Assembly: GCF_014201465.1 (NCBI RefSeq)
Contig: NZ_JACHEP010000003.1
Coordinates: 30,827-94,826, forward strand
Length of the DNA: 64,000 nt
Reading direction: 5' to 3'
From: Anoxybacteroides tepidamans
Lineage (GTDB): Bacteria; Bacillota; Bacilli; Bacillales; Anoxybacillaceae
A model generated the notes under the pieces. The model made no database searches. It was not told the origin of the DNA and saw only the letters and a program-made list of their open reading frames with translations. Each line of letters opens with the position of its first letter. Position 1 is the first letter of the stretch. Below, one piece after another: positions 47,792 to 57,377 of the stretch. A program made the translations under genes and the position numbers.

Positions 47792-47820
47792 ATTTTAACT
47801 ATGAATGAGCATTCAGTCAA
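47792..47820 (-). promoter_or_regulatory. fadF promoter with FadR-like operator in its spacer
   Basis: Minus strand: -35 TTGACT (47815-47820), 17-bp spacer, -10 TAAAAT (47792-47797). The 18-mer TGAATGAGCATTCAGTCA (47802-47819, plus strand) covers the -35 and most of the spacer and fits the FadR box at nearly all half-site positions; the inner 14 bases TGAATGAGCATTCA form a near-perfect palindrome. A bound repressor would exclude polymerase. B. subtilis fadF is a FadR target. Confidence 0.75.
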
Positions 47821-47903
47821 CAATGTTTTTGCTGGAGAGCATGCTAATTTTTTTCATAACGGGTACATTAATAAATAATGACGAAATACAGGAGGAAGAT
47901 GCC

Positions 47904-49091
47904 GTGATTGCGATATGGGTAATTGTGATTGTATTATTGCTTATCATCCTCGATGAGCAGCTTGGCCGCAAACGAAAGCGGGCCAGTCCAAAAAAAGAAT
48001 ATCCGATGCGTCAAAGCGATATGACGCTGTTTACAAACGGAAAACATTTATTTGCTGATTACTTTCAATCAATCGAGCAGGCGACACATCACATTCATAT
48101 TTTGTTTTATATTGTCAAAACGGACGAGATTAGTCAACAGTTTTTCTCGCTTTTACAACAAAAGGCAAAAGAAGGAATCGAAGTGCGGCTTCTCGTCGAT
48201 TGGGTCGGCAGTTTCGGGCTGCCGCGGAAAACGATTCGCTCATTAAAGAAAAGCGGCGTGCGCTTTGCTTATAGCCAAAAGCCGACCTTTCCTTATTTTT
48301 TTTATCAGCTGAACCGAAGAAACCATCGAAAAATTACCGTCATCGACGGAACGATCGGCTACATTGGCGGCTTTAACATCGGCAAAGAGTATATCGGGCA
48401 AGACGCTGATTTCGGCGATTGGCGCGATTACCATTTAAAAGTAAGCGGGGAAGGAGTGGCGGATTTGCAGGCGCAATTTTTGGACGATTGGAAAGCCACA
48501 ACAAGAGAAACTGTGCAAAATGAGGAACGATATTTTCCGCCATTGCCAAATGGTGCGATCGCTCATCGGTTCATCGCAACAAACGGCGATGGACTTGAGG
48601 AAGATTTTTCTCGCCTCATTCGCCAAGCGCAGCGAGAAATTATGATCGGCTCTCCTTATTTTATTCCCGGGAAAAACGTGATGGATGCGCTGCTAGATGC
48701 ACTGAAACGCCAAGTAGCGGTGACGATTCTCGTTCCATTAAAAGCGGATCATCTGTTTGTCAAGGAGGCAGCGTTTCCATACTTTTACCGCTTGTTAAAA
48801 GCAGGTGCCCATATTCATCGTTTCTACCAAGGGTTTTACCATGCGAAAACAATCATTGTTGATGACAACATATGCAACATCGGGACGGCGAACTTTGATA
48901 AACGGAGTTTTTTTCTCAATGGTGAGATGAACTGCTTTATTTACGACCGTGCGTTTACGCAACAAATGAAGCACGTCATCCGATATGAACTGTCCCGTTC
49001 AGAACGATTGACGCTCGATTGGTGGAAAAAGCGGTCGGTATGGGAGCGGGGAAAAGAATCGCTTTCCACACTTCTTTCCCAATGGTTATAA
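47904..49091 (+). CDS. clsB: Cardiolipin synthase-like phospholipase D protein (YwjE/ClsB)
   Basis: 395 aa. One N-terminal membrane helix (VIAIWVIVIVLLLIILDEQ) then two phospholipase D domains with HxK motifs HRKITVIDG (about residue 180) and HAKTIIVDD (about 350), each with the trailing GGFNIG / GTANFDKRS. Start GTG 47904 is set by AGGAGGA 7 nt upstream and by B. subtilis YwjE length (398 aa); the in-frame ATG at 47805 lies in the fadF operator and has no ribosome site. Joins two phosphatidylglycerols into cardiolipin. Confidence 0.92.
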   Translation: MIAIWVIVIVLLLIILDEQLGRKRKRASPKKEYPMRQSDMTLFTNGKHLFADYFQSIEQATHHIHILFYIVKTDEISQQFFSLLQQKAKEGIEVRLLVDWVGSFGLPRKTIRSLKKSGVRFAYSQKPTFPYFFYQLNRRNHRKITVIDGTIGYIGGFNIGKEYIGQDADFGDWRDYHLKVSGEGVADLQAQFLDDWKATTRETVQNEERYFPPLPNGAIAHRFIATNGDGLEEDFSRLIRQAQREIMIGSPYFIPGKNVMDALLDALKRQVAVTILVPLKADHLFVKEAAFPYFYRLLKAGAHIHRFYQGFYHAKTIIVDDNICNIGTANFDKRSFFLNGEMNCFIYDRAFTQQMKHVIRYELSRSERLTLDWWKKRSVWERGKESLSTLLSQWL

Positions 49092-49125
49092 AAAAATGTT
49101 GAGGAGTTTCTCCTCAACATTTTTA
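49091..49125. terminator. Bidirectional terminator between clsB and the XapX gene
   Basis: AAAAAATGTTGAGGAG TTT CTCCTCAACATTTTT, a perfect 15-bp stem with T-runs on both strands. Confidence 0.95.
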
Positions 49126-49290
49126 TTTCCAAAGTATGCTGATCCATTGAAACGCTTTCATGCCTAAATAGACGCCGACGATTCCAGAAATTCCCGCAAT
49201 AGCCGGCGGAGCCGGAATCGGCAAGCGGAATAATGTAAACAAAAAGCCAACGACCATACCGGTCAATAATGACAAAATAATTTCTTTCAT
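49123..49290 (-). CDS. XapX/DUF1427 small membrane protein
   Basis: 55 aa, two helices: IILSLLTGMVVGFLFTLFRLP and IAGISGIVGVYLGMKAFQWI, joined by IPAPPA, the XapX-domain pattern. Start ATG 49290 with GGAGGAG 8 nt upstream; an upstream in-frame start is less likely. Function unknown; members occur near transport and lipid genes. Confidence 0.82.
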   Translation of the reverse strand: MKEIILSLLTGMVVGFLFTLFRLPIPAPPAIAGISGIVGVYLGMKAFQWISILWK

Positions 49291-49397
49291 CCGAAACATC
49301 TCCTCCATTTTTTCCGCTGTCACACTTTTTCGACAAATATCTACTTCTATCGACAGCCATTACCCATCTTAACATACTCTTTTTCAAATGAGGAGGC

Positions 49398-49440
49398 AAA
49401 AAAAGTGGATATATTTGTCTAACACAAATATACCCACTTC
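49398..49440 (-). terminator. Terminator after argS
   Basis: Minus strand AAGTGGGTATATTTG / CAAATATATCCACTT with one mismatch and a 7-nt loop, followed by seven Ts. Confidence 0.9.
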
Positions 49441-49474
49441 TCCTGTTTATTATATCTCAAAAATAAACGTGTAA

Positions 49475-51145
49475 CTACATTTTTTCCGGTGCGGAAACAC
49501 CAATTAAAGCAAGTGCGTTTTGCAAGGTGATTTGCACCGCTTTCACTAGCGCTAGACGTGCGCGGCTTTTTTCAACGTTTTCTGGGTCGATCACTTTTTC
49601 CGCATTGTAGAAGCTGTGCAAAGCGGACGCAAGCTCGAAAATATAGTTTGTCACGCGATGCGGCGTACGTTTAAGCGCAGCTTCCGATACCGCAGCTGGA
49701 AACTCGCCGAGCTTTTTCAATAGATCGATTTCTTTTTCTGATTCGATATGCTCAAGTTGCAACTCGCCTTCGTAAGACAGCTGCTGCTCTTCCCCTTGAC
49801 GAAGAATGCTGCATACGCGCGCATGCGCATATTGCGCATAATAAACCGGGTTTTCGTTCGATTGCGAAACGGCTAAGTCCATGTCGAAATCTAAATGTGT
49901 ATCGCTCGAGCGCATCGCAAAGAAATAACGGGTCGCGTCCAAACCGACTTCTTCCATCAAATCGCGCATTGTCACCGCTTTGCCGGTGCGTTTGCTCATT
50001 TTCACTTTTTCCCCGTTTTGATACAAGCTAACGAGCTGAATAATTTCTACTTCTAGAACGTCTGGATCATAACCGAGCGCCGCGATTGCCGCTTTCATGC
50101 GCGGAATGTAGCCATGGTGGTCCGCGCCCCAAATGTTAATCAGCTTTGTAAACCCGCGCTCCAATTTATCTTGGTGATACGCAATATCCGGCAATAAATA
50201 TGTATACGTGCCGTCTTGCTTAATCAATACGCGATCTTTATCGTCGCCAAACGTCGTCGAACGGAACCATGTCGCGCCGTCTTTTTCATAAATATGCCCT
50301 TTTTCGCGCAACGCCGCTAACGCTTTTTCGATTTTGCCGTTATGGTACAACGAAGTTTCAGAATACCAAACGTCAAATTTCACGCGGAAGTCGTGTAAGT
50401 CTTTTTTAATTTTATCCATTTCATAATTTAATCCGTATTCACGGAACAATTTTAAGCGCTCTTGCTCGTCAAGCGACACAAACTTGTCGCCATGCTCTTC
50501 GGCAAGCTTTTTCCCTAGTTCAATAATATCATCGCCGTAATAGCCGTCTTCCGGCATATCTTTGTCGATGCCAAGCGCTTGAAAATAGCGTGCTTCAACC
50601 GATTTGGCCAAGTTGAAAATTTGATTGCCAGCATCGTTAATATAATATTCACGCGTGACGTCAAATCCCGCTTTTTCTAAAATGTTGCACAACGAATCGC
50701 CGACAGCGGCGCCGCGGGCATGTCCTAAATGCAAATTCCCCGTCGGGTTGGCGGATACGAACTCAACTTGCACCTTTTGGCCGTTGCCGACGTTCGTTTC
50801 ACCATACGACGCCCCTGCGTGCAAAATCGTCGGAATGAGTTTCGTTAAATAACGGTTGTCCATATAAAAGTTAATAAAGCCTGGTCCGGCAATATCAATT
50901 TTTTCAACCGAAACAGCCTGCTGATTGAAATGGCGGACGATTTCTTCTGCGATCATGCGCGGCGCTTTTTTCGCCACCCGCGCCAGCTGCATCGCCATAT
51001 TCGTCGAATAGTCACCGTGCGCTTTTTCGCGCGGCACTTCTAAAATGACATTCGGCATTTCCGCTTCTGTCGCAAGTCCAGCTTTGATCACCGCTTGTTT
51101 AATCTCTTCTTTGAGCTGTTCTTTCATTTGTTCCACAATGTTCAT
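49475..51145 (-). CDS. argS: Arginyl-tRNA synthetase
   Basis: Class I synthetase (556 aa). Add-1 N-terminal domain (about 1-110), HIGH motif in [18 protein letters not shown] (about 130-147), KMSKR in [14 protein letters not shown], and the C-terminal anticodon-binding helical domain. ATG overlaps the ywiB stop by 4 nt (ATGA), showing coupling. No T-box leader was seen. Confidence 0.98.
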   Translation of the reverse strand: MNIVEQMKEQLKEEIKQAVIKAGLATEAEMPNVILEVPREKAHGDYSTNMAMQLARVAKKAPRMIAEEIVRHFNQQAVSVEKIDIAGPGFINFYMDNRYLTKLIPTILHAGASYGETNVGNGQKVQVEFVSANPTGNLHLGHARGAAVGDSLCNILEKAGFDVTREYYINDAGNQIFNLAKSVEARYFQALGIDKDMPEDGYYGDDIIELGKKLAEEHGDKFVSLDEQERLKLFREYGLNYEMDKIKKDLHDFRVKFDVWYSETSLYHNGKIEKALAALREKGHIYEKDGATWFRSTTFGDDKDRVLIKQDGTYTYLLPDIAYHQDKLERGFTKLINIWGADHHGYIPRMKAAIAALGYDPDVLEVEIIQLVSLYQNGEKVKMSKRTGKAVTMRDLMEEVGLDATRYFFAMRSSDTHLDFDMDLAVSQSNENPVYYAQYAHARVCSILRQGEEQQLSYEGELQLEHIESEKEIDLLKKLGEFPAAVSEAALKRTPHRVTNYIFELASALHSFYNAEKVIDPENVEKSRARLALVKAVQITLQNALALIGVSAPEKM

Positions 51146-51582
51146 TGCGTTTCCTCCTTAAACGTAATCGTCATCGTATGGCGACCGACATGTTGATCGG
51201 CTAGCTGCAATATGTAAGAAAAAAACAATTGTCCTTTTTTTGCTTTTTCATTGTATCGATATAACACTTGTTCTGTTTTTGTTTTCATTGGCCAACGAGC
51301 AGCACTGTTTTCGTACGTCCCAACTGTTTCTTCGTGTTTGCGAAACGTATGGCGCATTTGTACAGCACCAGAGCGAAGAACAACGACTTCATCACCAGTA
51401 ATTTTCAGCACGTTCTTGACTGTTTTGCCTTCATACTTTTCTTCAAACGTTAAGTAAACCGTATCCCCTTTTAAGTAGTATAAACCATTTGTTTCAAGGA
51501 CAACAGTTTCTTTTCGCAATCCGTCGCGAATTTCCGTCACTTGTTTCAGTTGAATAGGTATTCCGTTTGTTTTCTCCATCAT
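51142..51582 (-). CDS. ywiB: DUF1934 family protein (YwiB)
   Basis: 146 aa, predicted calycin-like beta barrel: alternating hydrophobic strands ([74 protein letters not shown]). Always upstream of argS in Bacilli. Function unknown. ATG 51582 has AAAGGG 7 nt upstream; in-frame GTG 51588 is an alternative. Confidence 0.88.
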   Translation of the reverse strand: MMEKTNGIPIQLKQVTEIRDGLRKETVVLETNGLYYLKGDTVYLTFEEKYEGKTVKNVLKITGDEVVVLRSGAVQMRHTFRKHEETVGTYENSAARWPMKTKTEQVLYRYNEKAKKGQLFFSYILQLADQHVGRHTMTITFKEETQ

Positions 51583-51672
51583 CCACACACCCTTTAAACA
51601 AGCTGCTATTAAGTATAAGGGAAGCCTTTACCTTGCTTCAAGAGCGTAATACGTGACCGAAAACAAAACAAC

Positions 51673-51705
51673 AAAAATCCCCCACCTTTATCACAGGTGA
51701 GGGAT
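51673..51705 (-). terminator. Terminator after speB
   Basis: Minus strand ATCCCTCACCT / AGGTGGGGGAT with one mismatch and a 7-nt loop, then TTTTTGTTG. Confidence 0.85.
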
Positions 51706-51710
51706 CACCA

Positions 51711-52583
51711 TTATTTTACCCAACCGAGAATCATTTCGCGGATGAGTTTGCTTGCTGTGTTGGCTGTTTGTTCAGAATGGTCATACACAGGAGCGACCTC
51801 CACTAAATCTGCACCGACCACACGCACATCTGAGCGGGCAATTTCATGAATCGCAGCCAGCAATTCTTTCGATGTGATTCCTCCTGCATCAACGGTGCCT
51901 GTACCAGGCGCATGAGCCGGATCTAATACATCGATGTCAATCGTGACATACACAGGGCGGCCAGCCAATTTCGGAAGCACTTCTTTTAACGGCTCTAGCA
52001 CTTCAAATTTCGCGATATACATCCCGTTTTCTTTCGCCCATGCAAATTCTTCTTTCATGCCGGAACGAATGCCGAATGAGAAAACGTTTTTCGGTCCGAT
52101 AAGCTCGGCAATTTTCCGGATCGGCGTCGAGTGCGACAACGGCTCTCCTTCATATTGCTCGCGCAAATCGGTATGCGCATCCATATGAATGATCGCTAAA
52201 TCCGGATATTTTTTGTACACCGCCTTCATCACCGGCCAGGAAACTAAATGTTCGCCGCCAAGGCCAAGCGGAAATTTATCCGCTGCCAAAATGCGATCAA
52301 CAAACTCCTCGATCATATCTAAGCTGCGTTGGGCGTTTCCGAACGGGAGCGGAATATCGCCCGCATCAAAATATTTCACTTCGCCTAGTTCGCGATCTAA
52401 ATACGGGCTGTATTCTTCAAGGCCGATCGACACTTCGCGAATGCGCGCCGGACCGAAGCGAGAACCTGGGCGGTAGCTAACCGTCCAATCCATCGGCATG
52501 CCGTAAATGACCGCTTCACTTTCTTCAAAATTCGGATGGCTTTTAATAAAGACGTTGCCAGAATAAGCCTCATCGAATCGCAT
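51711..52583 (-). CDS. speB: Agmatinase
   Basis: Ureohydrolase with two manganese ions (290 aa), agmatine to putrescine + urea. Metal motifs GGEHLVSWPV (His), IIHMDAHTDLR (Asp-x-His-x-Asp) and TIDIDVLDPAHAPG (Asp-x-Asp). AGGGGGATTTTGC upstream. 12 nt after speE, giving the arginine-agmatine-putrescine-spermidine branch. Confidence 0.96.
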   Translation of the reverse strand: MRFDEAYSGNVFIKSHPNFEESEAVIYGMPMDWTVSYRPGSRFGPARIREVSIGLEEYSPYLDRELGEVKYFDAGDIPLPFGNAQRSLDMIEEFVDRILAADKFPLGLGGEHLVSWPVMKAVYKKYPDLAIIHMDAHTDLREQYEGEPLSHSTPIRKIAELIGPKNVFSFGIRSGMKEEFAWAKENGMYIAKFEVLEPLKEVLPKLAGRPVYVTIDIDVLDPAHAPGTGTVDAGGITSKELLAAIHEIARSDVRVVGADLVEVAPVYDHSEQTANTASKLIREMILGWVK

Positions 52584-52595
52584 GCAAAATCCCCC

Positions 52596-53423
52596 TTATT
52601 TCACTAAATCGGCCACAAATTTCGGCAAGACAAAGCACGCTTTATGCAGCTCTTTTGTGTAATATTTCGTGTCAATGTCATGGAAACGGTCATCGCTAAC
52701 TGCTAGCGGATCGTATTTTTTCGAACCGATCGTAAACGTCCACATGCCGCTCGGATATGTCGGAATGTTCGCAATGTAAAGGCGCGTAATCGGGAAAATT
52801 TCGCGCACATCGCGCTGCACCGTACGGATTAAATCTGCTTTAAACCAAGGGTTGTCTGTTTGTGCCACGAAAATGCCGTCTGCTTTTAACGCTTTCGCGA
52901 TTCCTGAGTAAAAACCTTTTGTAAATAAATTGACGGCCGGACCGACCGGCTCTGTCGAGTCAACCATAATCACATCGTATTCGTTTTCGCTTTGGGCAAT
53001 GTGCATAAAGCCATCATCGACTTTTACTTCGACGCGCGGATCGTCAAGTTTGCCTGCGATTTCAGGCAAATATTTTTTCGAATACTCGATCACTTTTCCG
53101 TCAATTTCAACTAACGTTGCTTTTTTCACGCTCGGATGTTTCAGCACTTCGCGAATCACGCCGCCGTCGCCGCCGCCAACGACAAGAACATTTTCCGGGT
53201 TTGGATGCGTAAAGAGCGGCACATGAGCGACCATTTCATGATAAACAAACTCATCTTTTTGCGTCGTCATCACCATGCCGTCTAAAATGAGCATGTTTCC
53301 AAACTCTTCTGTTTCGACCATATCAAGCTTTTGGAATTCTGTCTGTTCTGTATGTAAAGTGCGTTTAATTCGTGCTGTAATTCCAAAATGTTCTGTTTGC
53401 TTCTCGGTAAACCATAATTCCAT
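52596..53423 (-). CDS. speE: Spermidine synthase
   Basis: Aminopropyl transferase (275 aa): putrescine + decarboxylated SAM to spermidine. Family motifs [25 protein letters not shown] (SAM-analogue site) and the catalytic [10 protein letters not shown] Asp. Followed by speB as in B. subtilis, where the upstream divergent gene is also pbpG. Confidence 0.97.
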   Translation of the reverse strand: MELWFTEKQTEHFGITARIKRTLHTEQTEFQKLDMVETEEFGNMLILDGMVMTTQKDEFVYHEMVAHVPLFTHPNPENVLVVGGGDGGVIREVLKHPSVKKATLVEIDGKVIEYSKKYLPEIAGKLDDPRVEVKVDDGFMHIAQSENEYDVIMVDSTEPVGPAVNLFTKGFYSGIAKALKADGIFVAQTDNPWFKADLIRTVQRDVREIFPITRLYIANIPTYPSGMWTFTIGSKKYDPLAVSDDRFHDIDTKYYTKELHKACFVLPKFVADLVK

Positions 53424-53545
53424 CGTTCGAACACCCTTTCTTTAGTTCATTCACATGCCTTTATTTTAGCCTTACAAAGAAAAACTAAACACGAAAAAGT
53501 ATAGAGCAATCTAGCAAAATTTCAAGTAAAAATTGCTAGAAAAAT

Positions 53546-53575
53546 GTTTAAAATGGGAAAAATCTTTTCATACTA
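53546..53575 (+). promoter_or_regulatory. Candidate forespore (sigma-F/sigma-G) promoter of pbpG
   Basis: -35 GTTTA (53546-53550), 18-bp spacer, -10 CATACTA (53569-53575). The -10 matches the sigma-G CATNHTA form exactly; the -35 is four of five to GHATR. Start near 53582. B. subtilis pbpG is expressed in the forespore by sigma-F and sigma-G. Confidence 0.55.
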
Positions 53576-53604
53576 ATACAAACAACATCGATGAGGTGAG
53601 GACG

Positions 53605-55659
53605 TTGGAAATCATTCCAAGCAGCCGGTTCCGCGGAACGGTCAAATATATTCGTGCGCTCGTATTTATTAGCCTCATCCTAGCAATCTTATTCACCGTC
53701 TGTATCGCGGCGGTCATTGCGTTGGCAAAATTTGAAGGAGCTCCTCCGTTAGCCGTTCCGCAAACGACGGTTTTTTATGCCGATGACGGCACGAAAATCG
53801 GCGAAAGCGATAACGGCCAAAAACGATATTGGGTGAGCCTTCATGACATGGCTCCTTCTGTCATTGAAGCAACGGTGGCAGTAGAAGATAAAAAATTTTT
53901 TGAACACCACGGTTTTGACATGAAACGCATTATCGCTGCCATCATCGCCGATGTAAAAGCGATGCGAAAAGTGCAAGGAGCGAGCACCATTACCCAGCAA
54001 TATGCGCGCAATTTATTTTTAACGTTAGATAAAACATGGATGAGAAAACTTCAAGAAGCATTGTATACGATTCGCCTAGAAGTCAATTATAGCAAACAAG
54101 ACATTTTAGAAGGATATTTAAACACCATTTATTACGGTCACGGCGCTTACGGAATTGAAGCAGCAGCCAATTATTATTTTGGGAAATCAGCGAAACAACT
54201 TACATTAAGCGAGGCAAGCATGTTAGCCGGCATTCCGAAAGGCCCTTCTTACTATTCGCCGTTCATCGATGAAAAGCGAGCAAAAGCGCGGCAAAAAACA
54301 GTATTATTATCGATGGTTGAAAGCGGCTATATTAGCAAAAAAGAAGCGGAACAAGCATATGAAGCGCCGCTTGTGTATTCCCGCGATCATGAAGTCGCGA
54401 AAAAACAAATCGCTCCATATTTCCAAGATGTAGTCAAACAAGTGTTGCGAACGAAATTAGGGCTCAATGAACGAACAATTGAAATGGGGGGATTGCGTGT
54501 CTACACCTCTTTAGATCCGAAAATGCAAACAATCGCCGAACAACAAATTCGCCAGACAATCGGCCCGGCATCAGCGATTCAAGTCGCTCTCGTTGCAATG
54601 GACCCACGTACGGGAGAAGTGAAAGCGCTCGTCGGTGGACGAGACTACCACCAAAGCCAATATAACCGGGCCGTACAGGCGGAACGGCAGCCGGGGTCGA
54701 CGTTTAAACCGTTTCTTTATTATGCCGCCATCGAGCAAGGGTTTACCCCGTCGACGGAAATGCGAAGCGAACTGACGACTTTTACATTTGACGATGGATC
54801 GACGTATACACCTCATAACTATAACAACTATTACGCCAATGACACGATCACGCTCGCGCAGGCAATCGCCTTATCAGATAACGTCTTTGCCGTGAAAACC
54901 CATTTATTTATCGGCGAAGAGCAGCTCGTCCAAACCGCTAAAAAACTCGGGATTACAAGCAAACTGAAAAAGGTACCCTCGCTGGCGCTAGGAACATCGC
55001 CCGTAAAAGTGGTTGAAATGGTCAATGCCTACAGCATCCTAGCGAATAACGGAAAAAAAGTCGAGCCGGTCTTTATTAAAAAAATCGTCAACCATCGTGG
55101 GGAAACGATTTATGAAGCCACACAGAGCGACGAACAAGTGTTGGATCCGGACGCTGCTTTTGTGACAACCGAGCTGATGACCGGAATGTTTGATCCGAAA
55201 CTGAACGACTACACGACCGTCACCGGGCAGACGATCATAAACGACATCACCCGCCCTTATGCTGGAAAATCGGGAACGACCGAAACGGACAGCTGGATGA
55301 TCGGCTATGCGCCGCAGCTTGTAGCCGGTGTATGGACCGGCTATGACCGGGCAGAAAAAATTACGAAAATGGCAGAGAAACAATATGCGAAAAAAATTTG
55401 GGTGCAATTTATGGAAAAAAGCTTACAAAACGAACCTGTCAAAACATTTAAACCGACAAAAGGGGTCGTCGGCGTGTACATTAACCCTGATAATGGGAAG
55501 CTTGCGACAAGAGCGTGCCCTGTTAAACGGCTCACATACTACATCTTCGGCACCGAACCGACCGAATATTGCACCGATCATCTGCAGAAAAAGAAGAAAA
55601 ATAAACCGCCTAAAGCCAAGCCGAACAACTGGTTCGAAAAATTTTTTGAATGGTTTTGA
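53605..55659 (+). CDS. pbpG: Penicillin-binding protein 2D (class A, sporulation)
   Basis: 684 aa from TTG 53605 (GAGGTGAG 6 nt upstream). A short cytoplasmic tail and one membrane helix, then the glycosyltransferase domain (about 65-240; EDKKFFEHHGFD, GASTITQQYARN, EGYLNTIYYGHGAYG) and the transpeptidase domain with SxxK (PGSTFKP), SDN and KSGTT (AGKSGTTETDSW). Lysine-rich C-terminus. Extended similarity to B. subtilis PbpG, needed with PbpF to make germ-cell wall during sporulation. 24 upstream in-frame codons contain the promoter and are not coding. Confidence 0.95.
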   Translation: MEIIPSSRFRGTVKYIRALVFISLILAILFTVCIAAVIALAKFEGAPPLAVPQTTVFYADDGTKIGESDNGQKRYWVSLHDMAPSVIEATVAVEDKKFFEHHGFDMKRIIAAIIADVKAMRKVQGASTITQQYARNLFLTLDKTWMRKLQEALYTIRLEVNYSKQDILEGYLNTIYYGHGAYGIEAAANYYFGKSAKQLTLSEASMLAGIPKGPSYYSPFIDEKRAKARQKTVLLSMVESGYISKKEAEQAYEAPLVYSRDHEVAKKQIAPYFQDVVKQVLRTKLGLNERTIEMGGLRVYTSLDPKMQTIAEQQIRQTIGPASAIQVALVAMDPRTGEVKALVGGRDYHQSQYNRAVQAERQPGSTFKPFLYYAAIEQGFTPSTEMRSELTTFTFDDGSTYTPHNYNNYYANDTITLAQAIALSDNVFAVKTHLFIGEEQLVQTAKKLGITSKLKKVPSLALGTSPVKVVEMVNAYSILANNGKKVEPVFIKKIVNHRGETIYEATQSDEQVLDPDAAFVTTELMTGMFDPKLNDYTTVTGQTIINDITRPYAGKSGTTETDSWMIGYAPQLVAGVWTGYDRAEKITKMAEKQYAKKIWVQFMEKSLQNEPVKTFKPTKGVVGVYINPDNGKLATRACPVKRLTYYIFGTEPTEYCTDHLQKKKKNKPPKAKPNNWFEKFFEWF

Positions 55660-55671
55660 ATATGAGAATAA

Positions 55672-55708
55672 GGAAAACCCTCAAACGCTCGCCGCTTGAG
55701 GGTTTTCC
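55672..55708 (+). terminator. Terminator after pbpG
   Basis: Perfect 13-bp stem GGAAAACCCTCAA (55672-55684) / TTGAGGGTTTTCC (55696-55708), 11-nt loop. The downstream T-run is imperfect. Confidence 0.8.
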
Positions 55709-55821
55709 CGTCCTAGTTTTATTGTGTTATGCATGTAGGTTTAGTTTACTCTTTTTCCAAAAAAAGCTCAAGTACCCGCTCATATACGTTCACAAAACCG
55801 TCACATCTATGGGAAATATTC

Positions 55822-56328
55822 CTACTGACTCAACCCGTTTTTTAATTCGTCACTAGAGCGGTTCCACATCTCGATATCGTGTTGCTTCAAAAAATCCGCT
55901 AACACTCGTTTCGATTTTTCGTCCATATGATCGACGATCACCCGGCGTTTGAGCGATTTATCGAGCTTGTTGACATGATCGGGCAACATTTTGTACCCGC
56001 GCCGCGCTTCGCGGTCGACTGTCATTTCGCACGCCGTCACTCCTGCATAGTAAGACCCTTCTTCCTTTCGGTCGATCGTGACCCAAACGAGCCAATACGG
56101 TTTACCGTTTGGCACTTCCTCGCGGTTTGGGGTAAATTTAATCCCTTTTTCGACTGCGCTGCGAGCGTGCATCGCCCCGATATCGACAAACGCCTCGCCC
56201 GCTTCGACATCAATAATGACCGGCGATACGTTATCAAGGCTCAACGCGCCGGCGCCAAACCCGCCGTGCCCAGCTGTCGGATCGCTTTTAATAATGTTAA
56301 AGCCGATGTTTTTCTTTTTTTGTTCCAT
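55822..56328 (-). CDS. ywhD: YwhD family protein
   Basis: 168 aa, conserved Bacillus protein of unknown function; next to ywhC. Visible: a Gly-rich N-terminal HGGFGAGALSLDNVSPVIID, then alternating strands and a basic C-terminal helix region (KLDKSLKRRVIVDHMDEKSKRVLADFL). ATG 56328 chosen with AGGGG 7 nt upstream; a TTG just before is possible. Confidence 0.88.
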   Translation of the reverse strand: MEQKKKNIGFNIIKSDPTAGHGGFGAGALSLDNVSPVIIDVEAGEAFVDIGAMHARSAVEKGIKFTPNREEVPNGKPYWLVWVTIDRKEEGSYYAGVTACEMTVDREARRGYKMLPDHVNKLDKSLKRRVIVDHMDEKSKRVLADFLKQHDIEMWNRSSDELKNGLSQ

Positions 56329-56340
56329 CAAAACACCCCT

Positions 56341-57009
56341 TTAAAAAATGATCAGAGAAAACCATGATTGTAATCGTTCCAGCACAAACGGCACCGCCAC
56401 GTTAAAAATCGGATGAATCGTATACCGATCAAGCGGTGTTAATACAAGAATCAAAAAAATGAGCGCCCCGTAATTTTCCCATTGCGTCATTTTCGCCCGC
56501 AACTGACGAGGCGCCAAATCCTCGATAATCCGGTATCCGTCCAACGGCGGAAACGGCAGCAAGTTAAACAGAAACAACAGCACATTTAAGCTAATAAAAA
56601 TTTGAAAAAACGAGTCAAATCCCGCTGCAAACCAGTCTGGAATCATCGTCATCACACCGAAACGGATCATGCTGTACCAGACGAGAAAGCCGCCGGCAGC
56701 AAGCACAAAGTTGCTGAGCGGCCCCGCAACCGACACAAGAATGCCTGCTAGACGCGGATTTTTAAAGTAATATGGATTTACGGGCACAGGCCTTGCCCAG
56801 CCAAAGCCGGCAAGAAAAATGAGCAGCGTTCCTAACAAATCCAAATGAGCAAGCGGCGATAAGGTCAAGCGCCCTTGATTTTTTGCCGTCGGATCACCGA
56901 ACTTATAGGCGACGTACGCATGCGCAAATTCATGAACGGAAAAAGCAATCGCAAGCGTCATAAACACATATGGAATTTCACTGAGCGAATACGGTAAAAG
57001 TTGATCCAC
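56341..57009 (-). CDS. ywhC: Site-2 protease family zinc metallopeptidase (YwhC)
   Basis: M50 membrane protease (222 aa) with about six helices. Zinc site HEFAHAY in helix 2 and the NLLPFPPLDGYRI motif (NPxPPLDG type). Start GTG 57009 with GAAGGGG 8 nt upstream; the 91 in-frame codons beyond are antisense to ywhB and not coding. Substrate unknown; such enzymes usually cut membrane-anchored regulators. Confidence 0.92.
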   Translation of the reverse strand: MDQLLPYSLSEIPYVFMTLAIAFSVHEFAHAYVAYKFGDPTAKNQGRLTLSPLAHLDLLGTLLIFLAGFGWARPVPVNPYYFKNPRLAGILVSVAGPLSNFVLAAGGFLVWYSMIRFGVMTMIPDWFAAGFDSFFQIFISLNVLLFLFNLLPFPPLDGYRIIEDLAPRQLRAKMTQWENYGALIFLILVLTPLDRYTIHPIFNVAVPFVLERLQSWFSLIIF

Positions 57010-57132
57010 GCTATACTTCCCCTTCTTTCGATCTTTATTAATCAGTATACCATGATTTGCTCTAAAAAGTAGAACTCCCCTGCTGTTTTCATGGTACAAT
57101 AACGATGAGATATAAAAAAGGAGGAGTGCTGC

Positions 57133-57318
57133 ATGCCTTACGTAACAGTCAAAATGCTCGAAGGACGGACGGAAGAACAGAAAAAAGCGCTCGTGGCAAA
57201 AGTGACAGAAGCGGTGGCGGAAACAACGGGAGCACCGAAAGAAAAAATCGTCGTGTTTATCGAAGAAATGCCGAAAAACCATTATGCCATCGCGGGAAAG
57301 CGCCTCAGCGACGAATAA
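57133..57318 (+). CDS. ywhB: 4-oxalocrotonate tautomerase family protein (YwhB)
   Basis: 61 aa. Pro1 after Met removal (MPYVTVKML), with Arg11-type and Arg39-like positions of the family and the KIVVFIEEMPKNHYAIAGK end. AAAAAGGAGGAGTGCTGC upstream. Expected fold: beta-alpha-beta hexamer; B. subtilis YwhB has weak tautomerase/hydratase activity, natural substrate unknown. Divergent from ywhC. Confidence 0.92.
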   Translation: MPYVTVKMLEGRTEEQKKALVAKVTEAVAETTGAPKEKIVVFIEEMPKNHYAIAGKRLSDE

Positions 57319-57326
57319 TGTACATA

Positions 57327-57365
57327 GAGGGTGTCCTTTTGCTTCTGGGACACCCTCGACCTTTT
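57327..57365 (+). terminator. Terminator after ywhB
   Basis: GAGGGTGTCC (57327-57336) / GGACACCCTC (57348-57357) stem followed by GACCTTTTG; T-run weak. Confidence 0.7.
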
Positions 57366-57377
57366 GAGTCCTCTTTT

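Noticed and set aside
47805-47903. N-terminal extension of clsB from ATG 47805
   Set aside because: The ATG lies in the fadF promoter/operator with no ribosome site; GTG 47904 has AGGAGGA and matches B. subtilis YwjE.
51583-51672. T-box leader for argS
   Set aside because: No specifier loop or T-box sequence; argS is coupled to ywiB.
56341-57282. Long ywhC frame starting at 57282
   Set aside because: Its first 91 codons run antisense through ywhB and lack a ribosome site; the GTG at 57009 has GAAGGGG and fits family length.
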